Of a DNA stretch of 19,515 nt, positions 1 to 6,025 are shown piece after piece; positions within the stretch are counted from its first letter, which is position 1, and each line of letters begins with the position of its first letter. This DNA is from Propionibacteriaceae bacterium (GTDB taxonomy: Bacteria > Actinomycetota > Actinomycetes > Propionibacteriales > Propionibacteriaceae). The DNA lies in assembly GCA_905372155.1 (NCBI GenBank), contig CAJPNZ010000055.1, positions 1-19,515 on the forward strand. Reading direction: 5' to 3'. The position numbers were made by a program, and so were the translations under genes. The notes under the pieces were generated by a model. The model worked only from the letters and a program-made list of their open reading frames with translations, ran no database searches and was not told where the DNA came from.

Positions 1-101
1 GCCCGCAACCCGGCGCAGCCCCCCAGAAGGGTGCTGCCGGGGCGGGTGATGACGATCTCGACGAGATCGAGGCGCTCCTGAAGAAACGCGGGATAGTCTG
101 A
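1..101 (+). CDS. C-terminal tail of an unidentified protein (5' truncated by window)
   Basis: An open frame enters from the left edge and ends at TGA 99-101. The visible tail is a Pro/Ala/Gly/Gln-rich linker, then an acidic patch (DDDLDE), then a short amphipathic end IEALLKKRGIV. This looks like the charged C-terminus of a protein whose body lies upstream. I do not recognise the family. It converges on hisG, with 24 bases between the two stop codons. Codon third positions are mostly G/C, consistent with real coding sequence. Confidence 0.55.
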   Translation, partial: PQPGAAPQKGAAGAGDDDLDEIEALLKKRGIV

Positions 102-115
102 CCGGCAATCCCGGT
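101..115. terminator. Small GC hairpin between convergent stop codons
   Basis: ACCGG (101-105) and CCGGT (111-115) form a perfect 5-bp stem with a 5-nt loop, in the 24-base gap between the upstream gene and hisG. There is no T-tract on either strand, so at best it is a weak or U-tract-less terminator. Confidence 0.25.
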
Positions 116-125
116 CCGGATCGGT

Positions 126-971
126 TCAGAGTCTGACCGCGCTCAGCTCGGTCAGGATGATGCCGCGGGCCCCGGCCTCGAATAGCCGGTCCATCAGCAG
201 ATGTGCGCCGCGCCGCGGCACGAGAACCCTCACCGCCATCCAGCCGGGCTCGGCCAGCCGGGAGACCGTCGGGCCGTTCACTCCGGAGGCCAGGGCCGTG
301 GTGGCCTCGAGATTCGTCTCCGCGACGTTGTAGTCCATCATCAAATAATTCTGCGCCACCAGCACCGACTCGAGCCGAGTGCGCAGCGAGGTCAGTCCTT
401 CCGGTTCGACATCCTCGTCGCGTCGGATGAGGATCGCCTCGGATGTGCAGATTGGCTCCCCGAAGACCTGGAGCCCGGCTCTCCGAAGCGTGGTCCCGGT
501 GTCGACGACATCGGCCACCACGTCCGCCACCCCCAACCTGATGGCGGATTCCACGGCGCCGTCGAGCTTCACGAGGTTGGCTTCGATGCCCTGTTTCTCC
601 AGCCAGCGTCCCAGCAGCCCGGGATAGGAGGTCGCAATGCGTTTGCCACCCAGGTCTGCGACGTCGTGGGATCGGCCGGACGGGGCGGCGAACCGGAACC
701 GGCTGCCGCCGAAGCCGAGAGACATGACCTCCGTGGCGCGGGCACCCGAGTCGAGGAGCATGTCCCGACCGGTGATCCCGACATCAAGGTGCCCCTCCCC
801 CACGTACACGGCGATGTCGCGGGGGCGCAGGTAGTAGAACTCGACATCGTGAGCGGAGTCCACCAGGGTCAGGTCCTTGGGATCGGTGCGCTGCCGGTAT
901 CCGGCGGCCCGGAGCATGGCGGTGGCCCTTTCGGCCAAGGAGCCCTTGTTGGGTACGGCGATCTTCAGCAT
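126..971 (-). CDS. hisG: ATP phosphoribosyltransferase HisG, long form
   Basis: HisG condenses ATP with PRPP to phosphoribosyl-ATP, the first committed and feedback-inhibited step of histidine synthesis, in the cytoplasm. The 281-aa protein opens with the typical LKIAVPNKGSLAERA. It carries the PRPP-binding segment VVADVVDTGTTLRRAGL about residues 153-169. The C-terminal ~75 residues (ending RGIILTELSAVRL) are the ACT-like regulatory domain that marks the long form, which needs no HisZ. I prefer ATG at 971 over GTG at 977 because a GAGGGA Shine-Dalgarno lies 6 nt before the ATG, whereas it abuts the GTG. It is last in the leftward DUF3090-mshC-hisE-hisG block, with only 15 bases after the hisE stop, so it is co-transcribed with hisE. 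Confidence 0.96.
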   Translation of the reverse strand: MLKIAVPNKGSLAERATAMLRAAGYRQRTDPKDLTLVDSAHDVEFYYLRPRDIAVYVGEGHLDVGITGRDMLLDSGARATEVMSLGFGGSRFRFAAPSGRSHDVADLGGKRIATSYPGLLGRWLEKQGIEANLVKLDGAVESAIRLGVADVVADVVDTGTTLRRAGLQVFGEPICTSEAILIRRDEDVEPEGLTSLRTRLESVLVAQNYLMMDYNVAETNLEATTALASGVNGPTVSRLAEPGWMAVRVLVPRRGAHLLMDRLFEAGARGIILTELSAVRL

Positions 972-986
972 CTTCACTCCCTCGGC

Positions 987-1250
987 TCACAGGTGCCGGT
1001 AAACATCCTCGAGGTCCAGGTCCAGCGCGATCATCATCACCTGGAGGTGGTACAGCAGCTGGCTGATCTCCAGCGCGGCGTCGTCGGTCGTCTCGTGTTC
1101 AGCGGCCATCCACACCTCGGCCGCTTCCTCCACCACCTTCTTGCCGATGTGGTGCACCCCTGCGTCCAGGCGAGCCACGGTCGACGATCCCTCTGGTCGG
1201 GTCCGGGCGGTCTCGCGGAGCTGCTCGAAGAGCTGTTCAAAGGACTTCAC
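987..1250 (-). CDS. hisE: Phosphoribosyl-ATP pyrophosphatase HisE
   Basis: HisE hydrolyses phosphoribosyl-ATP to phosphoribosyl-AMP and diphosphate, the second step of histidine synthesis. The 87-aa protein matches the stand-alone actinobacterial form in length. It carries the all-alpha MazG/HisE signature: KKVVEEAAEVWMAAEH supplies the acidic metal-binding face, followed by LLYHLQVMMIALDLDLEDVYRHL. The start is GTG at 1250, 19 bases after the mshC stop, with no good Shine-Dalgarno. A TAGGGT hexamer (1259-1264, minus strand) ends 8 nt before the GTG, so a near-leaderless internal promoter is possible, but coupling to mshC is an equally good explanation. hisI and hisF are not in the window. 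Confidence 0.95.
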   Translation of the reverse strand: MKSFEQLFEQLRETARTRPEGSSTVARLDAGVHHIGKKVVEEAAEVWMAAEHETTDDAALEISQLLYHLQVMMIALDLDLEDVYRHL

Positions 1251-1269
1251 GAACCGACACCCTAGTGGG

Positions 1270-2517
1270 TCACAGCTTCACCCCGAGCAACGCATCCACG
1301 GCGGCGGATATCCTGTCGTACCCGTCGATCTCCTTTCCACCGGATTCGATGCTCGCCGTTGCCCATTCATCGACGATGTCCAGCGCCAGGGGGGCGTCGA
1401 GGTCGTTGCGCAGGGCACGCCGCAGCTCGGCGATGGTCTCCCCCGTGGGATGGGTGGCGTTCAGGTCGCGGAGGGAACGCCACGTGGCGAGGCGTCCGGC
1501 GGCGCGTTCCAGCAGCTGCGGTTTCCACTCCCAGTCGCTGCGGTAGTGCTGGCCGAGCAGCGCCAGCCGAATCGCCATGGGGTCGGCCCCGCGTTGCCTG
1601 AGCCTGCTCACCAGTTCCAGGTTGCCCCTCGACTTGCTCATCTTCTCGCCCCCCAGGGCGACCATCCCGGAATGGACGTAGGCCCCGGCCATCGGCACCC
1701 CCGTCACGGCCTGCGCCTCGGCAGCACACATCTCGTGGTGCGGGAAGACCAGGTCGGTTCCGCCGCCCTGCACGTCGAAGCAGGGGCCGAGATGGTGCAG
1801 GGAGATGGCGGTGCACTCGATGTGCCAGCCGGGTCGGCCATCGCCGAGCGCCGAGGTCCAGCTCGGTTCACCCGGACGGGCGAACCGCCACAGCAGGCAG
1901 TCCATCGGGTGACGCTTCCCGGGCCTGTCGGGATCCCCGCCGCGCTCGGCGAAGATCTTGAGCATGCGTTCCTCGTCGTAGTGACTGACCTCCCCGAAAC
2001 CGGGCGCGCCCGCGGTATTGAAGTACCAGTCGGGGTGTTCGGGATCCTCCACCTGATAGACCAGCCCTGTGGACAGCAACTTCTCGATCAGTTCCACCAC
2101 GCACGGGATGGATTCGACGGCCCCGACGTAGCGATCAGGTGGGATGACGCGCAGAGCGGTCATGTCGGAGCGGAACAGTTCGGTCTGGTCCTCTGCCAGT
2201 TCCTCCCAGTCCTGCCCCGTGGCGGCGGCGCGTTCCAGCAGCGGATCGTCCACGTCCGTGACGTTCTGGACGTAGTTGACTCCCAGACCGAGGTCCCGCC
2301 AGACCCGGTTCACCAGATCGAAGGTGAGGTAGGTGCTGGCGTGCCCCAGGTGCGTGGCGTCATAGGGGGTGATTCCGCACACGTACATCCGGGCCTCGCC
2401 CTCCGCGGGGCCGACGGGAATGGTTCGGGCGGAGGAGGAGTCGTGCAGCCTGAGCTGCCTGGGCGCGTCCTGCGACTGCGGAATGCTGGGAATCTCGACT
2501 GGAGCCCACGAATACAT
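1270..2517 (-). CDS. mshC: L-cysteine:1D-myo-inositol 2-amino-2-deoxy-glucopyranoside ligase MshC
   Basis: MshC uses ATP to join cysteine to GlcN-Ins, the third enzymatic step of mycothiol synthesis. It is a class I cysteinyl-tRNA-synthetase paralogue. In the 415-aa protein I see the HIGH motif as HLGH (56-59) just after YVCGITPYDAT, the KMSKS motif (292-296), and likely Zn ligands C47, the Cys of WHIECTA (235) and the following HHE. The protein lacks the long tRNA-binding C-terminal region and has the MshC-type N-terminus MYSWAPVEIPSIP, unlike CysS. I chose ATG 2517 over an upstream in-frame start at 2562 for that N-terminus and because a TAGTTT -10 element ends 7 nt before it. It follows DUF3090 by 66 bases and precedes hisE by 19. 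MshC implies an actinomycete using mycothiol as its low-molecular-weight thiol. Confidence 0.95.
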   Translation of the reverse strand: MYSWAPVEIPSIPQSQDAPRQLRLHDSSSARTIPVGPAEGEARMYVCGITPYDATHLGHASTYLTFDLVNRVWRDLGLGVNYVQNVTDVDDPLLERAAATGQDWEELAEDQTELFRSDMTALRVIPPDRYVGAVESIPCVVELIEKLLSTGLVYQVEDPEHPDWYFNTAGAPGFGEVSHYDEERMLKIFAERGGDPDRPGKRHPMDCLLWRFARPGEPSWTSALGDGRPGWHIECTAISLHHLGPCFDVQGGGTDLVFPHHEMCAAEAQAVTGVPMAGAYVHSGMVALGGEKMSKSRGNLELVSRLRQRGADPMAIRLALLGQHYRSDWEWKPQLLERAAGRLATWRSLRDLNATHPTGETIAELRRALRNDLDAPLALDIVDEWATASIESGGKEIDGYDRISAAVDALLGVKL

Positions 2518-2524
2518 GGCCACA

Positions 2525-2530
2525 AAACTA
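2525..2530 (-). promoter_or_regulatory. Putative -10 element (TAGTTT) for leaderless mshC
   Basis: On the minus strand TAGTTT is followed by exactly 7 nt and then the mshC ATG, which would place transcription start at or next to the A of the ATG. No -35 is obvious. Inferred from spacing only. Confidence 0.45.
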
Positions 2531-2583
2531 CTGCCTTTCGGCGCCCCGCCCGGAATCAACACCGGGAACGGCGGGGTGTCGGG

Positions 2584-3099
2584 TCAGAACAGTGGTGCAC
2601 GATACCCGTTGCTGCGGGGGCAGATGTGCCCGGCGGCGTGCACCGGCTGGGCACAGAACGGGCAGCTGGGGTCGGCGGTCGCGACGATGATCCGGGCGCG
2701 CGCGGCGAACTGCCTGGCAACCGCGGGATACAGCCACACCTGGATCATGGCCGCCATTCCCTGCACGTCCTGGTCGTCGGGGTAGAACTCGAGCTGGATG
2801 GCCCCCCTCCTGGTGTCGAGGGCCCATCCGATGGCCCCGACGTTGAACAGGACGTTGACGGGGGCGTCCAGCGGGCCGAGTTCCGGCTCGATCTCCGGAG
2901 GTTCGCCCAACCACCCGAGGGCCGTCGCCTCCTGCAACAGGGAATCGATGCGGCGAGCGATGGACAGCGCCGCCTCACGTTGGACACCGACGGCGACCAG
3001 ATGTTCCCCCTGACGGATCTGGATGACGAAGCTCCGTTCCCCGACTGGACCGAGGGCACCGACGACCACACGATCGGGGTGAGGAAATTCGTACAGCAT
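2584..3099 (-). CDS. DUF3090 family protein with C-terminal zinc-knuckle-like motif
   Basis: The 171-aa protein fits the actinobacterial DUF3090 family, whose function is not established and which commonly sits beside mshC. The body begins LYEFPHPDRVVVGALGPVGERSFVIQ and continues with a basic helix (REAALSIARRIDSLL) and a beta-rich middle. The end holds C146-P-F-C149, then H158, C160 and PRSNGY, a likely metal-binding CxxC...HxC knuckle. No signal peptide or membrane segment is visible, so it should be cytoplasmic. It is the first gene of the leftward block leading to mshC, hisE and hisG. There is no clear Shine-Dalgarno; a TAGGGT hexamer ends 7 nt before the ATG, consistent with a leaderless mRNA. 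A thiol- or cysteine-linked role is only guilt by association. Confidence 0.9.
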   Translation of the reverse strand: MLYEFPHPDRVVVGALGPVGERSFVIQIRQGEHLVAVGVQREAALSIARRIDSLLQEATALGWLGEPPEIEPELGPLDAPVNVLFNVGAIGWALDTRRGAIQLEFYPDDQDVQGMAAMIQVWLYPAVARQFAARARIIVATADPSCPFCAQPVHAAGHICPRSNGYRAPLF

Positions 3100-3106
3100 T
3101 CACCCC

Positions 3107-3112
3107 ACCCTA
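3107..3112 (-). promoter_or_regulatory. Putative -10 element (TAGGGT) for leaderless DUF3090 gene
   Basis: TAGGGT on the minus strand is separated from the DUF3090 ATG (3099) by 7 nt, the spacing expected if transcription begins at the start codon. This would be the main promoter of the DUF3090-mshC-hisE-hisG block. Confidence 0.45.
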
Positions 3113-3132
3113 CGGGGATGTGGGCCTGTGCG

Positions 3133-3167
3133 CACCGGGGGCTCGGGATGGTCCGGGTTTCCCGGTG
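3133..3167. repeat. Inverted repeat in the divergent DUF3090/aldo-keto reductase region
   Basis: CACCGGG (3133-3139) and CCCGGTG (3161-3167) are perfect 7-nt complements separated by 21 nt. They lie between the two divergent putative -10 elements. The pair could be an operator or a structured element, or chance in GC-rich DNA. Confidence 0.3.
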
Positions 3168-3239
3168 GGGGTCTCGTCGCGGTCACTGAAGCTCCGTCGC
3201 TCACCGGCGTGCTTCAAGCATCCCGGGGAAGCCGCGCTT

Positions 3240-3245
3240 TACACT
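3240..3245 (+). promoter_or_regulatory. Putative -10 element (TACACT) for leaderless aldo/keto reductase gene
   Basis: TACACT is followed by 6 nt and then the ATG at 3252, with no Shine-Dalgarno in between. This matches the leaderless layout seen at several other starts in this window. Confidence 0.45.
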
Positions 3246-3251
3246 GCCCGA

Positions 3252-4220
3252 ATGGAATATCGGGCACTCGGCGGATCTGGGCTGCACGTCTCCAGGATCG
3301 GCCTGGGAACGATGGCCTGGGGCAGGGACGTCGAGTGGCCGGTTGTTCGTGAACTGGTCCACGACTTCGTCGAGAGCGGCGGAAACCTCATCGACACGGC
3401 CCCCGCCTACGGCGGCGGGGTCGCCGAGCAGATGATCGGAAAACTGCTCGCGACGGGCATCCCGCGCGACTCCCTGGCCATCGCCACCAAAGCCGGTTTC
3501 ATCATCCGGAACGGGAGAAGGATCATCGACACCTCCCGCGCGGCGTTGCTGAACGACCTCGAGGGGTCCCTGCGCAGACTCCGCACCAATCACGTCGACC
3601 TGTGGCAGGTGCACGCCTGGGGCGAGGCACCCATCGAGGAGACCCTGTCCGCGCTCGATTCCGCCGTCTCGCGCGGGCTGGCCCGCTACGTCGGTGTGAG
3701 CAACTTCGTCGGATGGCAGACCGCGACGGCCGCCACCTGGCAGGAGGCGATGGCGGGACGCACGAAGCTGGCATCGGTGCAGGTGGAGTACTCGCTGCTG
3801 GCCCGCCGCGCGGAAGTGGAGGTGATCGGTGCCGCGCAATACCACAAACTCGGTCTGCTGGCGTGGTCGGCGATGGGCCGGGGCGCGTTGACGGGCCGAT
3901 ACCGTCGGGGCATCCCGAAGGACTCGCGGGCCGCCTCCGAGCATTTCGGCTGGTTCCTGGAACCGTACCTCCAGCCACGAAGCCGGGCCGTGATCGACGC
4001 CGTCGCCAAGGCCGCCGACGGCCTGGTGCTCACCCCCGCACAGGTGGCGTTGATGTGGGTTCGTGACGCCCCCCAGGTGGTGAGCGCCCTGGTCGGCCCC
4101 AGAACCCCGGAACACCTGGCAGAGCTCATCGACGCCGAGACCAAACAGCTGGTCCCGCCCATCGTCGCGGCCCTCGACGACATCTCCGGTGGCCCGAACC
4201 AGTTCCGGATCACCGATTGA
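3252..4220 (+). CDS. Aldo/keto reductase
   Basis: This is a cytoplasmic NAD(P)H-dependent oxidoreductase of the AKR superfamily with a TIM-barrel fold; the substrate cannot be told from sequence. The 322-aa protein has the full catalytic tetrad: D48 and Y53 in LIDTAPAYGG, K80 in ATKAGF, and H121 in LWQVHAWGE. The cofactor-side segments YVGVSNF, LLAWSAMGRGALTGRY and the C-terminal SALVGPRTPEHLAE are also present. The start is ATG 3252; an in-frame upstream extension from 3120 is rejected because EYRALGGSGLHVSRIGLGT is the normal N-terminus and TACACT lies 6 nt upstream of this ATG. It is divergent from DUF3090/mshC and has tRNA-Leu downstream. Confidence 0.93.
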   Translation: MEYRALGGSGLHVSRIGLGTMAWGRDVEWPVVRELVHDFVESGGNLIDTAPAYGGGVAEQMIGKLLATGIPRDSLAIATKAGFIIRNGRRIIDTSRAALLNDLEGSLRRLRTNHVDLWQVHAWGEAPIEETLSALDSAVSRGLARYVGVSNFVGWQTATAATWQEAMAGRTKLASVQVEYSLLARRAEVEVIGAAQYHKLGLLAWSAMGRGALTGRYRRGIPKDSRAASEHFGWFLEPYLQPRSRAVIDAVAKAADGLVLTPAQVALMWVRDAPQVVSALVGPRTPEHLAELIDAETKQLVPPIVAALDDISGGPNQFRITD

Positions 4221-4232
4221 ACCCGGTCGTGG

Positions 4233-4262
4233 TTGCGATTCCCTCCGGCCGCCTGCTATCGT
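4233..4262 (+). promoter_or_regulatory. Putative promoter of tRNA-Leu
   Basis: TTGCGA (4233-4238) and TATCGT (4257-4262) are separated by 18 bp, which would start transcription about 28 nt before the mature tRNA 5' end. The match to the sigma-70/SigA consensus is moderate. Confidence 0.4.
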
Positions 4263-4297
4263 TTCTCGTCGCGCCCACTGATGTGGGGGCAGCCCGG

Positions 4298-4384
4298 GTC
4301 CGGGTGGCGGAATAGGTAGACGCGCTAGCTTGAGGTGCTAGTGCCCGTTTTCAGGGCGTGGAGGTTCAAGTCCTCTCTCGGACA
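4298..4384 (+). tRNA. tRNA-Leu (anticodon GAG)
   Basis: The 87-nt sequence folds as a class II tRNA. The acceptor stem pairs GTCCGGG (4298-4304) with CTCGGAC (4377-4383; one G-T pair), with A4384 as discriminator. The anticodon stem CTAGC/GCTAG closes a 7-nt loop TTGAGGT with anticodon GAG at 4332-4334, which reads CTC and CTT. A variable arm typical of tRNA-Leu follows, then a T-arm with loop TTCAAGT. The CCA end is not fully encoded. A strong terminator follows. Confidence 0.96.
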
Positions 4385-4393
4385 CATTGATTG

Positions 4394-4424
4394 GGTCTGT
4401 TCGCGGAGTCGAGCAGGCCTTTTT
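4394..4424 (+). terminator. Intrinsic terminator of tRNA-Leu
   Basis: A 10-bp stem pairs GGTCTGTTCG (4394-4403) with CGAGCAGGCC (4410-4419), including two G-T pairs, and closes a 6-nt loop CGGAGT. It is followed directly by TTTTT (4420-4424). It ends 10 nt after the tRNA and lies just past the stop of the opposing small gene, so it may also slow transcription from the right. Confidence 0.8.
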
Positions 4425-4427
4425 CGT

Positions 4428-4634
4428 TCACCGGTCCCTGCGGACCCTGGGCATGGCCCTCGCGGCCAGCACCCCCTCCGACATCTCGCCGTCGGCGTTG
4501 ATCGGGGTCCAGCGTTCGGCCGGGGTCCATTCCGAACGGCACCCGTTGCACCGGAACAACGGCAACCCGTCGTGAAGCTCCCCGGCGTCGCGCCAGTCGC
4601 ACAGACCCCGGCAGTCGTGGTGAACCAGACCCAT
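4428..4634 (-). CDS. Small four-cysteine (zinc-ribbon-like) hypothetical protein
   Basis: This 68-aa cytoplasmic protein is of unknown function. It begins MGLVHHDCRGLC and has C8-x3-C12 and, after LPLFR, C29-x2-C32 followed by RSEWTP. The four-cysteine pattern suggests a structural zinc site of ribbon type, possibly for nucleic acid or protein contact. I chose ATG 4634: GAGGAG lies 6 nt before it, whereas the ATG at 4640 directly abuts that Shine-Dalgarno. The N-terminal half has a balanced composition (W, H, D, C, L) unlike a frame shadow. The C-terminal third is basic (ARAMPRVRRDR). It converges on the tRNA-Leu terminator. Confidence 0.72.
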   Translation of the reverse strand: MGLVHHDCRGLCDWRDAGELHDGLPLFRCNGCRSEWTPAERWTPINADGEMSEGVLAARAMPRVRRDR

Positions 4635-4658
4635 GATCATCTCCTCACAGCCACCAGC

Positions 4659-4664
4659 AGCGTA
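4659..4664 (-). promoter_or_regulatory. Putative -10 element (TACGCT) for the small cysteine-rich gene
   Basis: TACGCT on the minus strand would start transcription near 4652, giving an ~18-nt leader that includes the GAGGAG Shine-Dalgarno (4641-4646). No convincing -35 is visible. Confidence 0.35.
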
Positions 4665-4792
4665 GCCGCTCGGGCCGGTTCAGTCCCCTCGTACTCGAGG
4701 TCGCAGGTGCGGTCACCGACTTCGAGGCCATCGCCAGGGCCGCCCAACGCGGATGCTCCCTGGATGCGGGGAAACAAACCTGGTCTTGACGC

Positions 4793-5086
4793 ATGTGCAA
4801 CACGACGACCCCCTACGAGCCCCCGTCCGTTCCCCCGGGGCAGATCTTCGAGACCTATCCCGAGTTCTTGGCGGCCATCGCCCCCGGAATGCGCCTGTGC
4901 ACCTCCGACTTCACCGGCTGGGGCGAGGTGACGGGCACCACCGAGCGCTCGGTGTTGGGCACCAGGGACTCCGACGGCGCCGGGGTGGAGGTTCCCCAGG
5001 AGGCCCTCCTGGACATCCGGGGAGGGCACTGCGTCCGGCTGGACCGGGCCCGGGCCACCATCGATCGGCAGGGCTGGGAGATCTGA
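4793..5086 (+). CDS. Hypothetical 97-aa protein
   Basis: I do not recognise this protein. It has a short Pro-rich N-terminus (TPYEPPSVPPG), then a folded-looking part: QIFETYPEFLAAIAPGMRL, DFTGWGEVTGTTERSVLGTRDS, VEVPQEALLDIRGGHCVRLDRARATIDRQGWEI. There is no signal peptide or membrane segment. ATG 4793 is the first possible start because an in-frame TGA lies at 4787-4789. No Shine-Dalgarno or TANNNT hexamer is seen at the usual distance, so the start or expression mode is uncertain; GTG/ATG codons further in are alternatives. Composition and third-position GC favour this strand over the antisense frames. It converges on the DsbA-like gene with 9 bases between stops. Confidence 0.6.
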   Translation: MCNTTTPYEPPSVPPGQIFETYPEFLAAIAPGMRLCTSDFTGWGEVTGTTERSVLGTRDSDGAGVEVPQEALLDIRGGHCVRLDRARATIDRQGWEI

Positions 5087-5099
5087 GACCGCCCCTCAG
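5083..5099. terminator. Hairpin spanning two convergent stop codons
   Basis: CTGAG (5083-5087) and CTCAG (5095-5099) pair around a 7-nt loop and overlap the stop codons of the 97-aa gene and the DsbA-like gene. There is no T-tract. It could act weakly in both directions. Confidence 0.25.
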
Positions 5100-5890
5100 C
5101 CGGCCTTCGCCTTCTCCTGCGCGATGATCTGCTGGAAGGTCTCCAGGGGCTGGGCCCCGGATATCGCCCGGGTGCCTATGAAGAAGAAGGGGGTCCCGTC
5201 GATCCCCATCCGGCGGCCCTCGGCGGTTTCGTTCTTGACCGCGGTCCGGGTCTCCTCGGAGCGGTAATCGGCCTCGAAGGCCGCCATGTCCGGCACCCCG
5301 ACCTGCGTGGCGATCTCCATGACGAGGTCATCCTTGACGTCGGGATGCCCCTGGTTGGGAAGCCTTCTGAAGAGGGCGTCCTGGAACTCCCAGAAAAGGC
5401 CCTGCTTCCCCGCTGCCCGGGCGGCCGCGGCGGCTGCGACGGAGTCGTCGCCGAAGACCGCGAGGTCACGGAACTCGATCCGCAGGGTTCCGTCGTCGAT
5501 CAGCGGCTGTAGCTTCGGGAGCGTGTCCTCGGCGAACACCGAGCAGAACGGGCACCGGTAGTCGGAATATTCGATCATCACCACGGGGGCGTCGACCCGC
5601 CCCTTGGCCATCGGGTCGTTCTCCTGGCGCCTGGCCAGTTTCGCGATCTCGGCCTCCTGTTCGGCCTTCCGCGACGGGTCCACCGTCTGCCCGGTGTTCT
5701 CGGGTGTGGCAGTCGTCGTCGCCGCGTCCGGGGACGACGCGGAGGCGTCGGTCTGGGACCTCCCGCTCAGCAGGGTCTGACTCAACACCCCCAGGCAGAA
5801 CACGAGAGCGGCGGCCAGGATCCCCGTCGCGATCTTCCACGTGCGAGCGGGGTCGCCTCTTCCCGGCTCCGCCTGCTGTTTCCCGCTCAT
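5096..5890 (-). CDS. Membrane-anchored DsbA-family thiol:disulfide oxidoreductase
   Basis: This is an extracytoplasmic thioredoxin-fold protein that likely oxidises or isomerises disulfides in exported proteins. The 264 aa comprise a short cytoplasmic N-terminus, one membrane segment about residues 18-40 (IATGILAAALVFCLGVLSQTLL), a Ser/Thr/Ala-rich linker to ~75, and a DsbA domain. The active site is C113-P-F-C116 in YSDYRCPFCSVFAED, and the cis-proline is P234 in GIDGTPFFFIG; the helical insert lies between. The lack of a lipobox or cleavage site suggests it stays tethered. ATG 5890 has a GAGGGG Shine-Dalgarno at good spacing. It is divergent from helD across 135 bases holding two small palindromes. 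No VKOR/DsbB partner is in the window. Confidence 0.92.
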   Translation of the reverse strand: MSGKQQAEPGRGDPARTWKIATGILAAALVFCLGVLSQTLLSGRSQTDASASSPDAATTTATPENTGQTVDPSRKAEQEAEIAKLARRQENDPMAKGRVDAPVVMIEYSDYRCPFCSVFAEDTLPKLQPLIDDGTLRIEFRDLAVFGDDSVAAAAAARAAGKQGLFWEFQDALFRRLPNQGHPDVKDDLVMEIATQVGVPDMAAFEADYRSEETRTAVKNETAEGRRMGIDGTPFFFIGTRAISGAQPLETFQQIIAQEKAKAG

Positions 5891-5912
5891 CGGTTCCCCC
5901 TCACATTTTCTG

Positions 5913-5925
5913 GTTGCGTTGCAAC
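5913..5925. repeat. Palindrome GTTGC-gtt-GCAAC near the DsbA-like transcription start
   Basis: Perfect 5-nt arms around a 3-nt centre, lying where the predicted minus-strand transcript would begin. It is a candidate regulator-binding site or a 5' leader hairpin. Confidence 0.3.
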
Positions 5926-5928
5926 AAG

Positions 5929-5958
5929 AGACTACGGTGCGTCAACCGTTGATCCCAA
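5929..5958 (-). promoter_or_regulatory. Putative promoter of the DsbA-like gene with a palindrome in the spacer
   Basis: On the minus strand, TTGGGA (5953-5958) and TAGTCT (5929-5934) are 18 bp apart, giving a leader of about 30 nt with a good Shine-Dalgarno. The palindrome TCAAC-c-GTTGA (5942-5952) fills the spacer, a typical repressor-operator position. Confidence 0.35.
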
Positions 5959-5985
5959 CTGGCTTTCGGGGAACTCCGGACGGAG

Positions 5986-5991
5986 TAGAGT
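5986..5991 (+). promoter_or_regulatory. Putative -10 element (TAGAGT) for helD
   Basis: TAGAGT would start transcription near 5998, leaving a ~28-nt leader with GAGG at 6012-6015 ten bases before the TTG start. The -35 is weak. Confidence 0.4.
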
Positions 5992-6025
5992 GGAGCGTCC
6001 ATCCCAGGAGTGAGGATTACCGCCC

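Noticed and set aside
1141..3189. 682-aa open frame on the plus strand across mshC and DUF3090
   Set aside because: It is antisense to two well-recognised genes; composition is rich in Gly, Arg, Pro, His and Gln with no domain. Long antisense frames are expected in GC-rich coding DNA.
3120..3251. N-terminal extension of the aldo/keto reductase
   Set aside because: The normal family N-terminus begins at 3252 and a -10-like TACACT sits in the extension.
4661..4789. Open frame ending FEAIARAAQRGCSLDAGKQTWS before the 97-aa gene
   Set aside because: Codon pattern is plausible, but there is no start codon in frame with a ribosome site and no recognisable family; at most a gene remnant.
4335..4931. 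198-aa open frame on the plus strand
   Set aside because: It begins inside the tRNA-Leu anticodon loop, crosses its terminator and overlaps two better small genes.
5891..6025. Rifamycin-associated element upstream of helD
   Set aside because: The palindrome expected for such elements is not present, and the protein N-terminus resembles HelD more than HelR.
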